A stretch of 64,000 nucleotides of DNA, taken from assembly GCA_029571985.1 (NCBI GenBank), contig JAKQVC010000161.1, positions 1-64,000 on the forward strand, read 5' to 3'. The notes beneath the pieces were generated by a model. The model saw nothing but the letters and a program-made list of their open reading frames with translations. It had not been told where the DNA came from and searched no databases. Made by a program: the position numbers and the translations under genes. This DNA comes from Bacteroidota bacterium (GTDB taxonomy: Bacteria; Bacteroidota; Bacteroidia; Chitinophagales; BACL12). Positions 33,811 to 43,182 of this stretch are shown here, one piece after another (within the stretch, counting starts at the first letter, position 1; every line of letters starts with the position of its first letter).

Positions 33811-36800
33811 ATGCATAAGTTTTTATTCCTTGCCTTATTCACACTTACCGGCATGCAGCTTTTTGCACAGGGTCGCACCATCACCGGTCGCGTCACAGAC
33901 GCTGATAATGGTGAGTACATTCCAGGTGTTACCGTGTTGCTCGAAGGCACCATGAACGGAACCGTTTCCGACCAAGAAGGAAAATATACCCTCAACGTTC
34001 CTGATGAAGGCGGCGTATTGGTATTTTCTTTCGTTGGCTACGAAACCCAGAAAGTTACGCTCAGTACCAAAAACGTGGTTTATGTATCATTGAAAATGTC
34101 ACAAGAAATACTTGAAGAAGTAGTGGTTGTGGGATATGGTACCGAAATCAAAACAAAAGTTACAGGTAGTATCGATGAAGTAAAGGCTGATGAAATAGCC
34201 CTTACACCGGTGCCAACTTTGGAGCAGGCGCTTCAGGGTAAATCGGCCGGGGTATTCATTGAAGCTAACAACGGAAAAGTGGGTGGCGATATTCGTATTC
34301 GCATCCGCGGTAACTCTTCCATTAATGCCAGCAACCAACCCTTAATCGTTGTGGATGGCGTTCCGATTAATACAGTGGGCGTTAACGACTATTTCAACGT
34401 AGTGTTAAACCCGCTCAACGATATCGACTTTAACGATATCGAAAGCATCGAAATCCTGAAGGATGCTTCGGCTGCTGCGATTTACGGCGCACGTGGTGCA
34501 AATGGTGTAATGATTATTACGACCAAACGCGGAAAAGAAGGTGAGCCGAAAATTTCACTTGATTTTCAATACGGTGTCAGCAAACCAACGCGTTTACGCG
34601 AGTTTCTGAATGCCGAGGAATATATTAGCTATTATACACAGGCAGCGATCAATGCCGGTGAATACGATTTCGCAAATGGCATTTCCGGTTACGCAACTGT
34701 GGAAGAAGCTATTGACGATTATATCAGTGATGTTGAAAAGAAATTTGATAAGTTACAAGGCTATACAGATTGGAGAAATGACTTCGCCAATACAGATTGG
34801 CAATCACTCGCATTCCAGGATGCCGTTTCCAGTATGGTGGATATGTCGGTGAGCGGCGGTACAGCAAAATTTCAATACTTTACCAGCGTTGGCTATAGCT
34901 ACAATGATGGTATTATGATTGGTAACCACGGCGACCGTTTCAACATCACGAATAACCTGGATGCACAATTAAGTGAAAAACTGAAGTTGTCTACCAGTAT
35001 GACAATCAGCCGCTCAATCAACAATGATATTCCGGATGATAACTCCTTTAGTACACCACTTCAAATGGTGGCTCAGTCGCCACTGACACCTCCACAGGAT
35101 ACAACAGGCGAATACTACGACCGCCCTACAACGTTATACTATAACCCGCTTATTGAGATTGATAATGTATTCTTCGAGAGCACTACATTCCGCACAATCG
35201 GCAACATCGCTCTCGATTATAAGTTGACAAAGGTGTTGACATTACGTGGTGAAGCAGGTGGTGATATTACCAACCACTGGCAGCAACGCTTTTATGGCAG
35301 CAAATCAGAAGTTGGTTTGTCTGTAGGTGGTTATGCTACTAATTACAATAGCGGTGTTCAATATTTCGATACTAAGGCCTTGCTGATTTACGACCAGATG
35401 GTCGGTAAAAATTCATTTGGCGCAACTGCCGGTGTTGAATTAAATACATACGACGATTATTATAATTCAGTAGAAGGACAGGGTTTCCCGTCAGACAAGT
35501 TACAAACACTTGCCAGTGCAGCTGAAATTGTGGAAGGAACTTCAGTATTAAATTATTACAGATTCCTTTCTTATTTCACACGCGCAACTTACGATTTCGA
35601 TTCACGCTATGTGTTTGCCGTAACCGTTCGTGCGGATGGATCAAGCCGTTTTGGTGAAAATAATCGCTACGGTATCTTCCCTTCAGGTTCATTTGGATGG
35701 GTAATTTCAAATGAAGAATTCCTGAAAAAAAGCAAAACAGTTAGCTTATTGAAACTCCGCGCCAGCTATGGTATTACCGGTAACGCCGGTATCGGAAACT
35801 TCGACTATAAAGGATTATACGCCATCGGCTCTTATGCAGCTTATAGTGCTATTTATCCTTCAACCATTGCAAACCCTGATTTGAGTTGGGAAAAAACAGC
35901 TCAGGCAAATATTGGTTTTGATTTTGGTTTCTATCGCGACAGGCTTACAGGTCAAATTGATGTGTATCAGAAAAATACTACAGACCTGCTGCTTGAAGTG
36001 CCAATTCCTTCAACAACTGGTTTCACCGTGCAAACCCAAAATGTGGGCGCGATGACGAATAAGGGAATTGAAATTTCAGTAACCAGCGAAAATTTTGTTC
36101 GCGACTTTACCTGGAGCACCAGCTTTAATTTTGCTGCTAACCGCAATGAAGTAACTGAATTGGCCGACGGACAAACGCTCATCGATTATGGTGGAAGCGA
36201 TTTTATGAACGTGATTATGGTTGGCCAACCGGTTGGTGTTTTCTATGGTGCTGAATTTGCCGGTGCCGATCCTGATAACGGAGATGGTTTATACTATGTA
36301 AACGATCCTTCAGGTGGCGACGAAACAACAAATGATTTCAACCTCGCAAATTTTACCGTTATTGGTGATCCTAACCCTGACTTTATTGCCGGTATCACAA
36401 ACAACTTTGGTTACAAGAATATTCAATTAGATGTATTCCTCCAGGGTGTTTATGGAAATGATGTGCACCTGTCAGGCGATTATTGGATGTCTTCAAACGC
36501 CAGTCAATGGGATAATCAAACAGTTGATCAATTGCAGGCATGGCAAGAACCAGGCGACGAAACAGATGTTCCTGAAAATCGCCTCCTGTTCGAAAATGGT
36601 ACTGCCGCCCGTAGCAGCCGTTACCTCAGCGATGGTTCTTATGTGCGTTTGAAAACAGTAACCCTGAGCTATATCATGCCTAAAGGTGTAACCAACAAAT
36701 TGAAAATGGAATCAATCCGATTGTATGCTTCTGCATATAACCTGTACACACTGACTAACTATCGTGGATGGGATCCGGAAGTATCCAGCGATTCATTTGT

Positions 36801-36882
36801 TGACAATATTTATTATGGTATCGATTTCTATAGTGCACCTCAACCACGTACTATGGTATTTGGCTTAAGCTTGGGATTATAA
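33811..36882 (+). CDS. SusC/RagA-type TonB-dependent outer-membrane transporter
   Basis: The 1023-residue protein has a signal peptide (LFAQG), then a carboxypeptidase-regulatory-like domain (ITGRVTDADNGEYIPGVTVLLEGT, about 22-95) and the TonB-box region EEVVVVGYGT. The plug follows (LQGKSAGVFIEANNGKVGGDIRIRIRGNSSI ... IEILKDASAAAIYGARGANGVMIITTKRG), then a 22-strand-type barrel ending PRTMVFGLSLGL. It imports oligomeric nutrients with its SusD partner 12 bp downstream. The short length and protease neighbours fit a peptide (RagA-like) rather than glycan substrate, but this is inference; no glycoside hydrolase is adjacent. Confidence 0.95.
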   Translation: MHKFLFLALFTLTGMQLFAQGRTITGRVTDADNGEYIPGVTVLLEGTMNGTVSDQEGKYTLNVPDEGGVLVFSFVGYETQKVTLSTKNVVYVSLKMSQEILEEVVVVGYGTEIKTKVTGSIDEVKADEIALTPVPTLEQALQGKSAGVFIEANNGKVGGDIRIRIRGNSSINASNQPLIVVDGVPINTVGVNDYFNVVLNPLNDIDFNDIESIEILKDASAAAIYGARGANGVMIITTKRGKEGEPKISLDFQYGVSKPTRLREFLNAEEYISYYTQAAINAGEYDFANGISGYATVEEAIDDYISDVEKKFDKLQGYTDWRNDFANTDWQSLAFQDAVSSMVDMSVSGGTAKFQYFTSVGYSYNDGIMIGNHGDRFNITNNLDAQLSEKLKLSTSMTISRSINNDIPDDNSFSTPLQMVAQSPLTPPQDTTGEYYDRPTTLYYNPLIEIDNVFFESTTFRTIGNIALDYKLTKVLTLRGEAGGDITNHWQQRFYGSKSEVGLSVGGYATNYNSGVQYFDTKALLIYDQMVGKNSFGATAGVELNTYDDYYNSVEGQGFPSDKLQTLASAAEIVEGTSVLNYYRFLSYFTRATYDFDSRYVFAVTVRADGSSRFGENNRYGIFPSGSFGWVISNEEFLKKSKTVSLLKLRASYGITGNAGIGNFDYKGLYAIGSYAAYSAIYPSTIANPDLSWEKTAQANIGFDFGFYRDRLTGQIDVYQKNTTDLLLEVPIPSTTGFTVQTQNVGAMTNKGIEISVTSENFVRDFTWSTSFNFAANRNEVTELADGQTLIDYGGSDFMNVIMVGQPVGVFYGAEFAGADPDNGDGLYYVNDPSGGDETTNDFNLANFTVIGDPNPDFIAGITNNFGYKNIQLDVFLQGVYGNDVHLSGDYWMSSNASQWDNQTVDQLQAWQEPGDETDVPENRLLFENGTAARSSRYLSDGSYVRLKTVTLSYIMPKGVTNKLKMESIRLYASAYNLYTLTNYRGWDPEVSSDSFVDNIYYGIDFYSAPQPRTMVFGLSLGL

Positions 36883-36893
36883 TACCTTAAAAC

Positions 36894-38243
36894 ATGAAGA
36901 TTATGAAATCAAATATATGGAACTGGATGGCTGCAGGAGCACTTTTTATAGGTGTTACTTCCTGCGAAAGCATCCTCGATCTTGAACCTGCCCAAAGCCT
37001 GAGTAATGAAGTGGCACTGGCAGATGATACAGGTGTTAAACAAACACTCATTGGCGCCTACGACCGCATGGCACAATCTGGCATTTTAGGCGGTGATATT
37101 TATATGAATGCCGACCTCTATGCAGGTGTTGATGATCTTGAATGGGTAGGCACCTACGAAAGCTATAAGGAAATTTATAACCGGGATATTCTGGTGAATA
37201 ATGCAGCTGTGCAGGATTTATGGGAAACGGCTTATGAAGTAACCAATACCTGTAACAACATACTGAATGCATTGGATGTTGTTGATGCCGCTGATCGCGA
37301 TAGGGTAGAAGGTGAAGCACTCGCACTCAGAGCCTGGTGTCTGTTTGAACTGACACGCATGTTCGGTCACCAATATGAAGCAGCAAGTGCAAGTACTGAT
37401 CTCGCGGTTCCGATTGTGCTCGAACCAACACTGGCAATCGGTGAAAATTCTGAAATGGTAAGAAACACTGTTGAGGAATGTTACAACCAGGTAATTGCCG
37501 ACCTCGAAGCAGCACAAGAGAAATTACCGGAAAAGAATGATGAATTTATCAATACTTACGTAGCTTCTGCATTACTCGCTCGCGTGTATTTGCAAAAAGA
37601 AGATTACGAAAATGCACGTGATGCCGCTGATCGCGTTATTGGTTCAAATGATTTCGAATTACTTGCTGATGTTGCCGAAGCCTATGGTCAGGATGAAGCA
37701 ACGGATGAAGATGTATTTAGCGTAGAAATTTCTACTTTGGATGGCACCAATGATTTAAATGAGTATTATGCTTTGAACGATTTTGGTGGCAGAAGTGATG
37801 TTGAGATTTTAGATGCTTTCTTCGCTTTATACGATCCGGCTGATGCACGCTCTTTATTATTTGTTGTTGATGGCGATGTAAGGTATACATCCAAATTCAA
37901 CAATGAATTCGGTAATATCTCTGCTATTCGAATTGCCGAAATGTATCTCATCCGCGCAGAGTGCAACCAACGTCTTGGTACTGCTGTAGGCGCTGATCCG
38001 GTAGATGACTACAATATGGTGCATACCCGTGCAGGATTGCCTGAAGCAGTTTCTGTTACACTCGATGATATCCTGTTTGAACGCCGACTCGAGCTGGCCT
38101 TCGAAGGTTTCCGGGTGCATGACATAAAACGCACAAAAGGCATGATTGGTACCATGAACTATGATGACCCTAAAATGATTTACCCAATTCCACAGATTGA
38201 AATTGAGAAAAATCCACTTTTGGTTCAAAACGAGGGTTATTAA
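36894..38243 (+). CDS. SusD/RagB-type outer-membrane lipoprotein
   Basis: The 449-residue protein has a lipoprotein signal (IGVTSC, then ESILDLEPAQSL) and the TPR-based SusD fold: AEGEALALRAWCLFELTRMFG-type helix (about 140-160), LLARVYLQKEDYENARDAADRVI (about 225-247), RIAEMYLIRAECNQRLG and FERRLELAFEGFRVHDIKR near the end. It caps the SusC barrel at the cell surface and holds the ligand. It is shorter than many SusD proteins (about 500-550). A terminator follows 23 bp after the stop. Confidence 0.94.
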   Translation: MKIMKSNIWNWMAAGALFIGVTSCESILDLEPAQSLSNEVALADDTGVKQTLIGAYDRMAQSGILGGDIYMNADLYAGVDDLEWVGTYESYKEIYNRDILVNNAAVQDLWETAYEVTNTCNNILNALDVVDAADRDRVEGEALALRAWCLFELTRMFGHQYEAASASTDLAVPIVLEPTLAIGENSEMVRNTVEECYNQVIADLEAAQEKLPEKNDEFINTYVASALLARVYLQKEDYENARDAADRVIGSNDFELLADVAEAYGQDEATDEDVFSVEISTLDGTNDLNEYYALNDFGGRSDVEILDAFFALYDPADARSLLFVVDGDVRYTSKFNNEFGNISAIRIAEMYLIRAECNQRLGTAVGADPVDDYNMVHTRAGLPEAVSVTLDDILFERRLELAFEGFRVHDIKRTKGMIGTMNYDDPKMIYPIPQIEIEKNPLLVQNEGY

Positions 38244-38265
38244 GATTGATTATCTAATTTTTACA

Positions 38266-38297
38266 GGGTCGGCTTGCATATGCCGGCCCTTTTTTTT
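38266..38297 (+). terminator. Rho-independent terminator after the susD gene
   Basis: An 8-bp stem (GGGTCGGC with GCCGGCCC, one G-T pair), a short loop and a run of eight T. Confidence 0.88.
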
Positions 38298-38439
38298 GCC
38301 ATTTTGGCAATACCTGGTTTTATCCCGGCACACTAAAACCGGTGTAAAAGCAAAAAAATGTTCGCCAGTTTTTGGGATTTCGAAACAAGTTGCCTAGATT
38401 TAAATTGAAATCAAATTTTCTCACTTAAATCGAAAACGT

Positions 38440-38826
38440 ATGAAACGATTCCTTTTACCCGCACTCCTCGCAGTTGGAATGCTGTTTTCAGTTTCAGGGT
38501 TCAGCCAGAATGCAGTTAAGCTGAATACCGAGTTTAAGCTGCAGTTAACCGAATCCCTATTGGCACAAAAGGCTGTAACTATCGACATCAGCGATTTGCA
38601 ATTTGCAGATGAAGCTGCTGCTGTTAAGTATTTCCATGCCATACAAAACAACCTGACGGATTACACGGTTGATTTTGCTGCTCAAACAGTTGTTATGCAT
38701 CTGTATCCGGAACGTTTAGGTAAACACACCTGGACACTTGCCGACTGGAATGCCTATTTGGAAACTCAGGCTGCTGCAAATGCCGAAACGTACAAAGCAT
38801 TTCAAATCTCCTCACCTAAAAATTAA
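38440..38826 (+). CDS. Small secreted protein of unknown function
   Basis: The 128-residue product has a signal peptide (LLAVGMLFSVSGFSQ) and a compact mature part with no cysteine and no motif I know. FADEAAAVKYFHAIQNNLTDYTVDFAAQTVVMHLYP suggests an alpha/beta fold. It lies 5 bp before the next secreted-protein gene, with which it is probably co-expressed. The susC/susD terminator lies 140 bp upstream, so this pair has its own promoter or depends on readthrough. Confidence 0.7.
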   Translation: MKRFLLPALLAVGMLFSVSGFSQNAVKLNTEFKLQLTESLLAQKAVTIDISDLQFADEAAAVKYFHAIQNNLTDYTVDFAAQTVVMHLYPERLGKHTWTLADWNAYLETQAAANAETYKAFQISSPKN

Positions 38827-38831
38827 CAACC

Positions 38832-40106
38832 ATGAAAAAATCAATTCTTTTAGCCACTGCTCTGGCAGTTGGTACGTTTACTGGTGTGCATGCACAAATT
38901 GTAAGCGGTGTAAGCTTTCTGAAGGGTAGCTGGTTACAATTAGCCGTATCTGATTGCGGAACATATACCAGTGGCTCCGATGGGGCAATTGTTGCTGCTC
39001 CGGGTAGTTATAATGAAAACACAATTGACGGTTCACTTAGTTTTACCAATGATGTTACACAAGATGGTTGGAATATCGGTGTGCCGGATCAGTGTGGTGA
39101 TTTTGTAATGCCAGGATCACCAGAAGAAGGTTTTGCCATTCAGATCGGTGGTGCCGGTACTGTTTATGCAAACACCCAACCATGGTGCTACAATTACAAC
39201 ATGTTTGTTGCTAATGCACCTGGATTTCCGGGAAATAATGTGACCAATGTTAATGCCGGCACAACTCGAAAAACATTGTGGCAGGGTGTAAATACTGACC
39301 TCGATTTAGCGGTTGCTCAAACAACATTTTGGTTGGCTTCAAAGCAGTCCTATATTACAGTTGTTGATATCTGTAATGATGGGGATGACATTACAAATCT
39401 TTTTTATGCACGTAATGCCGATCCTGACAATGATCAACTAACTACGGGCGATTTCACAACATCTAACAATGCAAAAAAGCAATACGCAACAGCAGGCTAT
39501 GCTCAAGTTACTGCAGGTAGTGTGAGTGGATCGCCTTGTTATATGGCTTACGTTTCTGCTGACCCACGTGCTAAAGTTTCTCATGGCAATTTCGCGATGG
39601 GCGAGCCATCCGACATGTGGCTCGGAGCCGCCGGCTATACACAAACTGCCGGTATTGTTGCAGCAGATCAGGCAATCCAGATATCTTTTAAAATTGATTC
39701 ACTCCCGAATAATGCCTGCGATTGCTTCACATATTCTACCATGTTAACGCCAGACGGATTAACCAATCAATTAACACTCACCACAACCGCTTGTGCAACA
39801 ATCGGTACTTTGGCTAGATATGGTGAAGAAGTATTAGATAATTATTTAAATGATCCGGATGCCTTCCTGAATAATGAAATGATGGCGTTTCCAAACCCAT
39901 CGAATGGCGCCTTTACCGTAAACCTGTTCGAAATCGAGCACGCTAACCTGGTGGTTACAAATACACTTGGCGAAATCGTGTACTTGGCTAACGATGTAAG
40001 TAAATTTGTTCCTGTAGTATTGGAAAATGCTCCAACAGGATTATATTTTGTAAATGCTTACTATGGTGATGGTAAAGTAATTACAAAAACAATTGTTGTA
40101 GAGTAA
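38832..40106 (+). CDS. T9SS-exported protein of unknown function
   Basis: The 424-residue protein has a signal peptide (FTGVHAQ). A large beta-rich region, about 22-340, holds paired cysteines (SDCGTY, DQCGDF, QPWCYN, VDICND, SPCY, ACDCF, TTACAT). It ends in a T9SS type A tail (MMAFPNPSNGAFTVNLF ... APTGLYFVNAYYGDGKVITKTIVVE). No enzyme motif is recognisable. It could be a surface binding protein or a structural coat. A very long perfect terminator follows. Confidence 0.8.
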   Translation: MKKSILLATALAVGTFTGVHAQIVSGVSFLKGSWLQLAVSDCGTYTSGSDGAIVAAPGSYNENTIDGSLSFTNDVTQDGWNIGVPDQCGDFVMPGSPEEGFAIQIGGAGTVYANTQPWCYNYNMFVANAPGFPGNNVTNVNAGTTRKTLWQGVNTDLDLAVAQTTFWLASKQSYITVVDICNDGDDITNLFYARNADPDNDQLTTGDFTTSNNAKKQYATAGYAQVTAGSVSGSPCYMAYVSADPRAKVSHGNFAMGEPSDMWLGAAGYTQTAGIVAADQAIQISFKIDSLPNNACDCFTYSTMLTPDGLTNQLTLTTTACATIGTLARYGEEVLDNYLNDPDAFLNNEMMAFPNPSNGAFTVNLFEIEHANLVVTNTLGEIVYLANDVSKFVPVVLENAPTGLYFVNAYYGDGKVITKTIVVE

Positions 40107-40118
40107 GTTTAAGACTCC

Positions 40119-40164
40119 ATAAAACAGAAAAGCCATTTCGTCAGGAATGGCTTTTCTGTTTTAT
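40119..40164. terminator. Long bidirectional terminator hairpin
   Basis: The arms 40119-40137 and 40146-40164 are perfectly complementary over 19 bp, with an 8-nt loop. Both flanks are T/A-rich, so it can end transcripts from both sides (T9SS protein gene and L,D-transpeptidase gene). Confidence 0.93.
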
Positions 40165-40200
40165 ATAGATTGCAGATAGGTAAAGGCAAAAAATAGTCTT

Positions 40201-40827
40201 TCAGGGCACAATTTCAATTTTTGTCCCTTTTTTACAAACAGCATATAGCTCATCAATATGCGCATTTTTTAAAGAAATACATCCGAGCGTCCAATCCTGC
40301 CCTTCATCTATGAGTGCATCCATGCCTTCCGGCACCCCATGTATACCAATCTCTCCACCAATTGACGCATCTTTTGGAATTGTACCATCCTCTTTAGCCT
40401 GATTGTACTTTTCCCAACTTTCTGCTGTCGGATAATCTACCCACATAAATTTACTCCAACGGGCATGCGGATACAGATTGCGTAATTGAAACACACCCTC
40501 CGGCGTTTTTTGATCGCCTTCCATGCGTTTATCTCCAGTCGGATTCCCGCCTAAAACTACCGGATATGTTTTTATTATTTCGGTATCAATTTTTACCTGC
40601 AGAATGCGTTCGCTTTTATCGATATAAAGCCAGATCTGTGCCTGCTTTTCTCCATAAGGTTTCAGCAAACTGTCGAGCGGGGTATCCGGTGTGGCGTTGC
40701 GTAAGTGAGTTTGGGTCATGGTATCAGATAGTGCACCTGCTTGTGTATGGGCCGTGTTTTGATTGCACGCAAATATAAGTGTCGCCATAGTAACAAGTGC
40801 CGGGGTAAAGGAGAACAAGTTGCGCAT
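40201..40827 (-). CDS. L,D-transpeptidase (YkuD domain) lipoprotein
   Basis: The 208-residue protein has a lipobox LIFAC (C21) and a YkuD domain. The active site combines H163 (GEIGIHGVPEG) with C183 (DWTLGCISLKN), a variant of the usual SHGC(I/V)R(L/M). Such enzymes form 3-3 peptidoglycan cross-links or attach proteins to the wall in the periplasm. The substrate loop with PTGDKRMEGDQKTPEGVF is typical. It lies 53 bp after the helical-protein gene on the same strand. Confidence 0.9.
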   Translation of the reverse strand: MRNLFSFTPALVTMATLIFACNQNTAHTQAGALSDTMTQTHLRNATPDTPLDSLLKPYGEKQAQIWLYIDKSERILQVKIDTEIIKTYPVVLGGNPTGDKRMEGDQKTPEGVFQLRNLYPHARWSKFMWVDYPTAESWEKYNQAKEDGTIPKDASIGGEIGIHGVPEGMDALIDEGQDWTLGCISLKNAHIDELYAVCKKGTKIEIVP

Positions 40828-40880
40828 CAGAAATGAACGATATATCTGCGTGTTAAGTATGTTTGCACCTGCTGAATGAT

Positions 40881-42356
40881 TTACATGTATTTTTCAATCC
40901 ATTCCATCAGATGCATCGAATCAAAAACAAAACGCTCAGCATCATTGTTGTTGAAATTTTCTAGGATTTCGGCATGCATCTGACTGGCAACTGCTTTTCG
41001 CGCTGTTTTGTCAGGGGCTTTCATGAGTAAACTGAAGTGCTTAAAAAAGAGCTTTTCTGTTTCATAGTACATGTCGTTACGCCGCATGAAATGCTTCGAC
41101 GAACGCATTAAATGTTCCAGCAACATCAGATTGCCGGCTTCAAAATGATTAATCATCTGTAACACCCTCGATACCGATTGCAGGTCTTTTCGAAGTGCCA
41201 CTTCTTTTGATTCAACTATTTCCGTCAGCAGGTTATTCGATTGCTCAATTTCACCGATGAAGGTGTAATAACTGGCCATAGAATATTTGATAATGAGTAA
41301 CCTGACCTGATTAATCAGCGGTCCATAATTGTGTATGTCCGGCAAGGTATCAGCAATCATTTTACCATAACCGGCGATATCTTTTTTCAGTACATAATAG
41401 TTGCTGCGCATCACCCACACATGCTCAAAGATGACAGCCGACTGAGATTTTGAAAAGCCCTTTGGCGGATTAAATTGCTCAACGTATTGACAATACGCAT
41501 CCTGCTCTCCCAATAAAAATAAATTGGTGAGATAATTATTTACTGCGGAAATATATTTGATCGGCTCAATCGCTTTTAATTCCGGTTGGGCATCCCATAA
41601 GGCAACCACCTTTTGAATCCAGGCAAGCGCTTCATGTTTATTTCTGCATAGCAGGTGATAAATATTATGGATATACAAAAAATACAACCGACCATAAAAA
41701 TCCTCCGGTTCACGGTCTACCTGCAATATCGGGTCTTCCATGAACCTGGCCCATTCGGCACGCTGCTCGTCTGTTTTAAAAAAAGGTTGTGTTTTAATGC
41801 ACTGAATAATCTGAACATACTTTTGCTGAATATTCAACATATGTCCGTAACTATTCAGCAATGCCGCACTTTTAGCATAACTCGGATCCGAATACGTTTG
41901 CCAGTTACTGGCCGTCATTTCGATATAGTACCTGCGGCGCGCAGTTTCGATATCCAGTTGAAAGGGTTTTTCATCGTAGGCTTCGGCTAATTTTGCAGCC
42001 TTATCCCAGGCGCGCATAGCTTCATCATATAACCCTTTTTCGAATAGTATTTCACCATTTTCGAGCAGGGTATTTAATTGCACAAATTTGGAACCCTCAG
42101 CCCGATACTGCCGCTGTGATTTAAGAATGAGTTCCCATAAATAGTTTTTGGCTACACTAAACTGCCGCGAAAAAGGTTGTTTGCGAAATTTATGCAACAG
42201 CGCCGCCTCATCATAAGATTCCTGCGCATCTATCGCATCAAAAATCAGCAGATAGTTCTGCGTTTTACCATAACCACTGGCAAATTTTTTGAAATACCCT
42301 TTTTCACTGGGCTCAAGGGACTTTATCAGCCTGAAAAGGTGATCGGTGGGCTGCAT
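40881..42356 (-). CDS. Large helical (TPR-like) protein of unknown function
   Basis: The 491-residue protein is alpha-helical throughout, with TPR-like segments such as LLENGEILFEKGLYDEAMRAWDKAAKLAEAY (about 100-130). There is no signal peptide or membrane span. It starts DHLFRLIKSLEPSEKGYFKKFAS, similar in pattern to the 481-residue protein at 25886-27331. The function is unknown; it may be a scaffold or regulator. A TAAATTTG box lies 7 nt before the ATG, so the transcript would have a leader of only a few bases. Confidence 0.7.
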   Translation of the reverse strand: MQPTDHLFRLIKSLEPSEKGYFKKFASGYGKTQNYLLIFDAIDAQESYDEAALLHKFRKQPFSRQFSVAKNYLWELILKSQRQYRAEGSKFVQLNTLLENGEILFEKGLYDEAMRAWDKAAKLAEAYDEKPFQLDIETARRRYYIEMTASNWQTYSDPSYAKSAALLNSYGHMLNIQQKYVQIIQCIKTQPFFKTDEQRAEWARFMEDPILQVDREPEDFYGRLYFLYIHNIYHLLCRNKHEALAWIQKVVALWDAQPELKAIEPIKYISAVNNYLTNLFLLGEQDAYCQYVEQFNPPKGFSKSQSAVIFEHVWVMRSNYYVLKKDIAGYGKMIADTLPDIHNYGPLINQVRLLIIKYSMASYYTFIGEIEQSNNLLTEIVESKEVALRKDLQSVSRVLQMINHFEAGNLMLLEHLMRSSKHFMRRNDMYYETEKLFFKHFSLLMKAPDKTARKAVASQMHAEILENFNNNDAERFVFDSMHLMEWIEKYM

Positions 42357-42468
42357 ACTGCATCAAATTTACGGCAATTGTAATAATCCCACATACGCAC
42401 ATTGGGACCTTACTGTAGGAATATTTTTGCAGGAAGATGCTCAAACCGGGCCCTGACCGGAGGCTTGT

Positions 42469-43041
42469 TTACACCATATTGGCCAGAAATATTTTTATCG
42501 CCAGCGCCAGTGCAATTACCCCAAAGAATTTTGTAATCGCGTGCAGACCTGTTTTACCTACCTTATCTTCTATCCAGCCGGTTGAACGCAAAACCACATA
42601 AATGATGACCGCATTGATAATAACGGCAGCCAAAATATTGGATGTGGCATACATACTCCGCATACTGATGAGTACGGTTAAGGTTCCGGCACCTACCAAT
42701 AATGGAAAGGCTATAGGCACTAAACTACCTGCATCACCGGCGTCAGGATTCGTTTTAAAGAAATGCATACCTAAAATCATTTCCAGGCCTAACAGGAATA
42801 TCACCACTGAACCGGCTAAAGCAAATGATTGCGTATCCAAACCTAATAAGCGTAAAATCGAATCACCTAAAAATAGGAAGGTGACCATGAGTACACCTGC
42901 AAAAACACTTGTTTTAACAGGTTGTAATATGATGCCTCTGCTTTTCATATTGATAATGGCAGGTACATTGCCCAATACATCAATAATGGCAAACAGGGTT
43001 AAACTAATTGTAAGAATTTCAGAAAACTGTAAAGAAAACAT
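42469..43041 (-). CDS. marC: MarC family integral membrane protein
   Basis: The 190-residue protein has six hydrophobic spans and the family pattern LFAIIDVLGNVPAI near the N-terminus, with IAFPLLVGAGTLTVLISM in the second half. It sits in the inner membrane; the transported substrate of MarC (UPF0056) proteins is unknown, and the old antibiotic-resistance link was withdrawn. Its upstream region is unusual: a leader of about 135 nt with a small reading frame and a terminator-like closing stem (43062-43153), behind a good promoter. Confidence 0.9.
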   Translation of the reverse strand: MFSLQFSEILTISLTLFAIIDVLGNVPAIINMKSRGIILQPVKTSVFAGVLMVTFLFLGDSILRLLGLDTQSFALAGSVVIFLLGLEMILGMHFFKTNPDAGDAGSLVPIAFPLLVGAGTLTVLISMRSMYATSNILAAVIINAVIIYVVLRSTGWIEDKVGKTGLHAITKFFGVIALALAIKIFLANMV

Positions 43042-43061
43042 AACCAGACTTTGAATACGTG

Positions 43062-43153
43062 AAAAAATAACAACCTACCGAACACTTGGGCGGAGTAGCC
43101 TCAACAATGTTGTCCGTGCCATGGGTATTCGTGAATACCAATGCTGTTGTTAT
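43062..43153 (-). promoter_or_regulatory. Structured leader RNA of marC (possible attenuator)
   Basis: On the marC strand, ATAACAAC (43153-43146) pairs perfectly with GTTGTTAT (43074-43067), which runs into a T6 tract. Inside are a 7-bp hairpin GGTATTC/GAATACC (43139-43124), a CAACA-A-TGTTG dyad (43112-43102) and a stem CTAC(T)CCG/CGGTAG (43098-43075). The closing stem plus T-run can act as a terminator whose formation depends on the inner part. It does not match a riboswitch class I know. Confidence 0.55.
43075..43122 (-). CDS. Putative 15-residue leader peptide MARTTLLRLLRPSVR
   Basis: The reading frame begins at an ATG one base after the 7-bp hairpin and ends at TAG just before the 3' half of the closing stem. 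It has four Leu codons (TTG, TTG, CTA, CTC) and four Arg codons (CGG, AGG, CGC, CGG) among 15. Such density and position resemble transcription-attenuation leader peptides. It is far too short for proof; conservation in relatives would decide. Confidence 0.4.
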   Translation of the reverse strand: MARTTLLRLLRPSVR

Positions 43154-43182
43154 ATATATTCAAAGTAAATTTCATCGCGTTA

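Noticed and set aside
43067-43153. Plus-strand resemblance of GGGCGGAGTAGCC to the GGGGAGTAG core of the yybP-ykoY manganese riboswitch.
   Set aside because: It lies on the strand opposite marC, no plus-strand gene follows, and the rest of the riboswitch consensus is missing; the T-run favours the minus strand.
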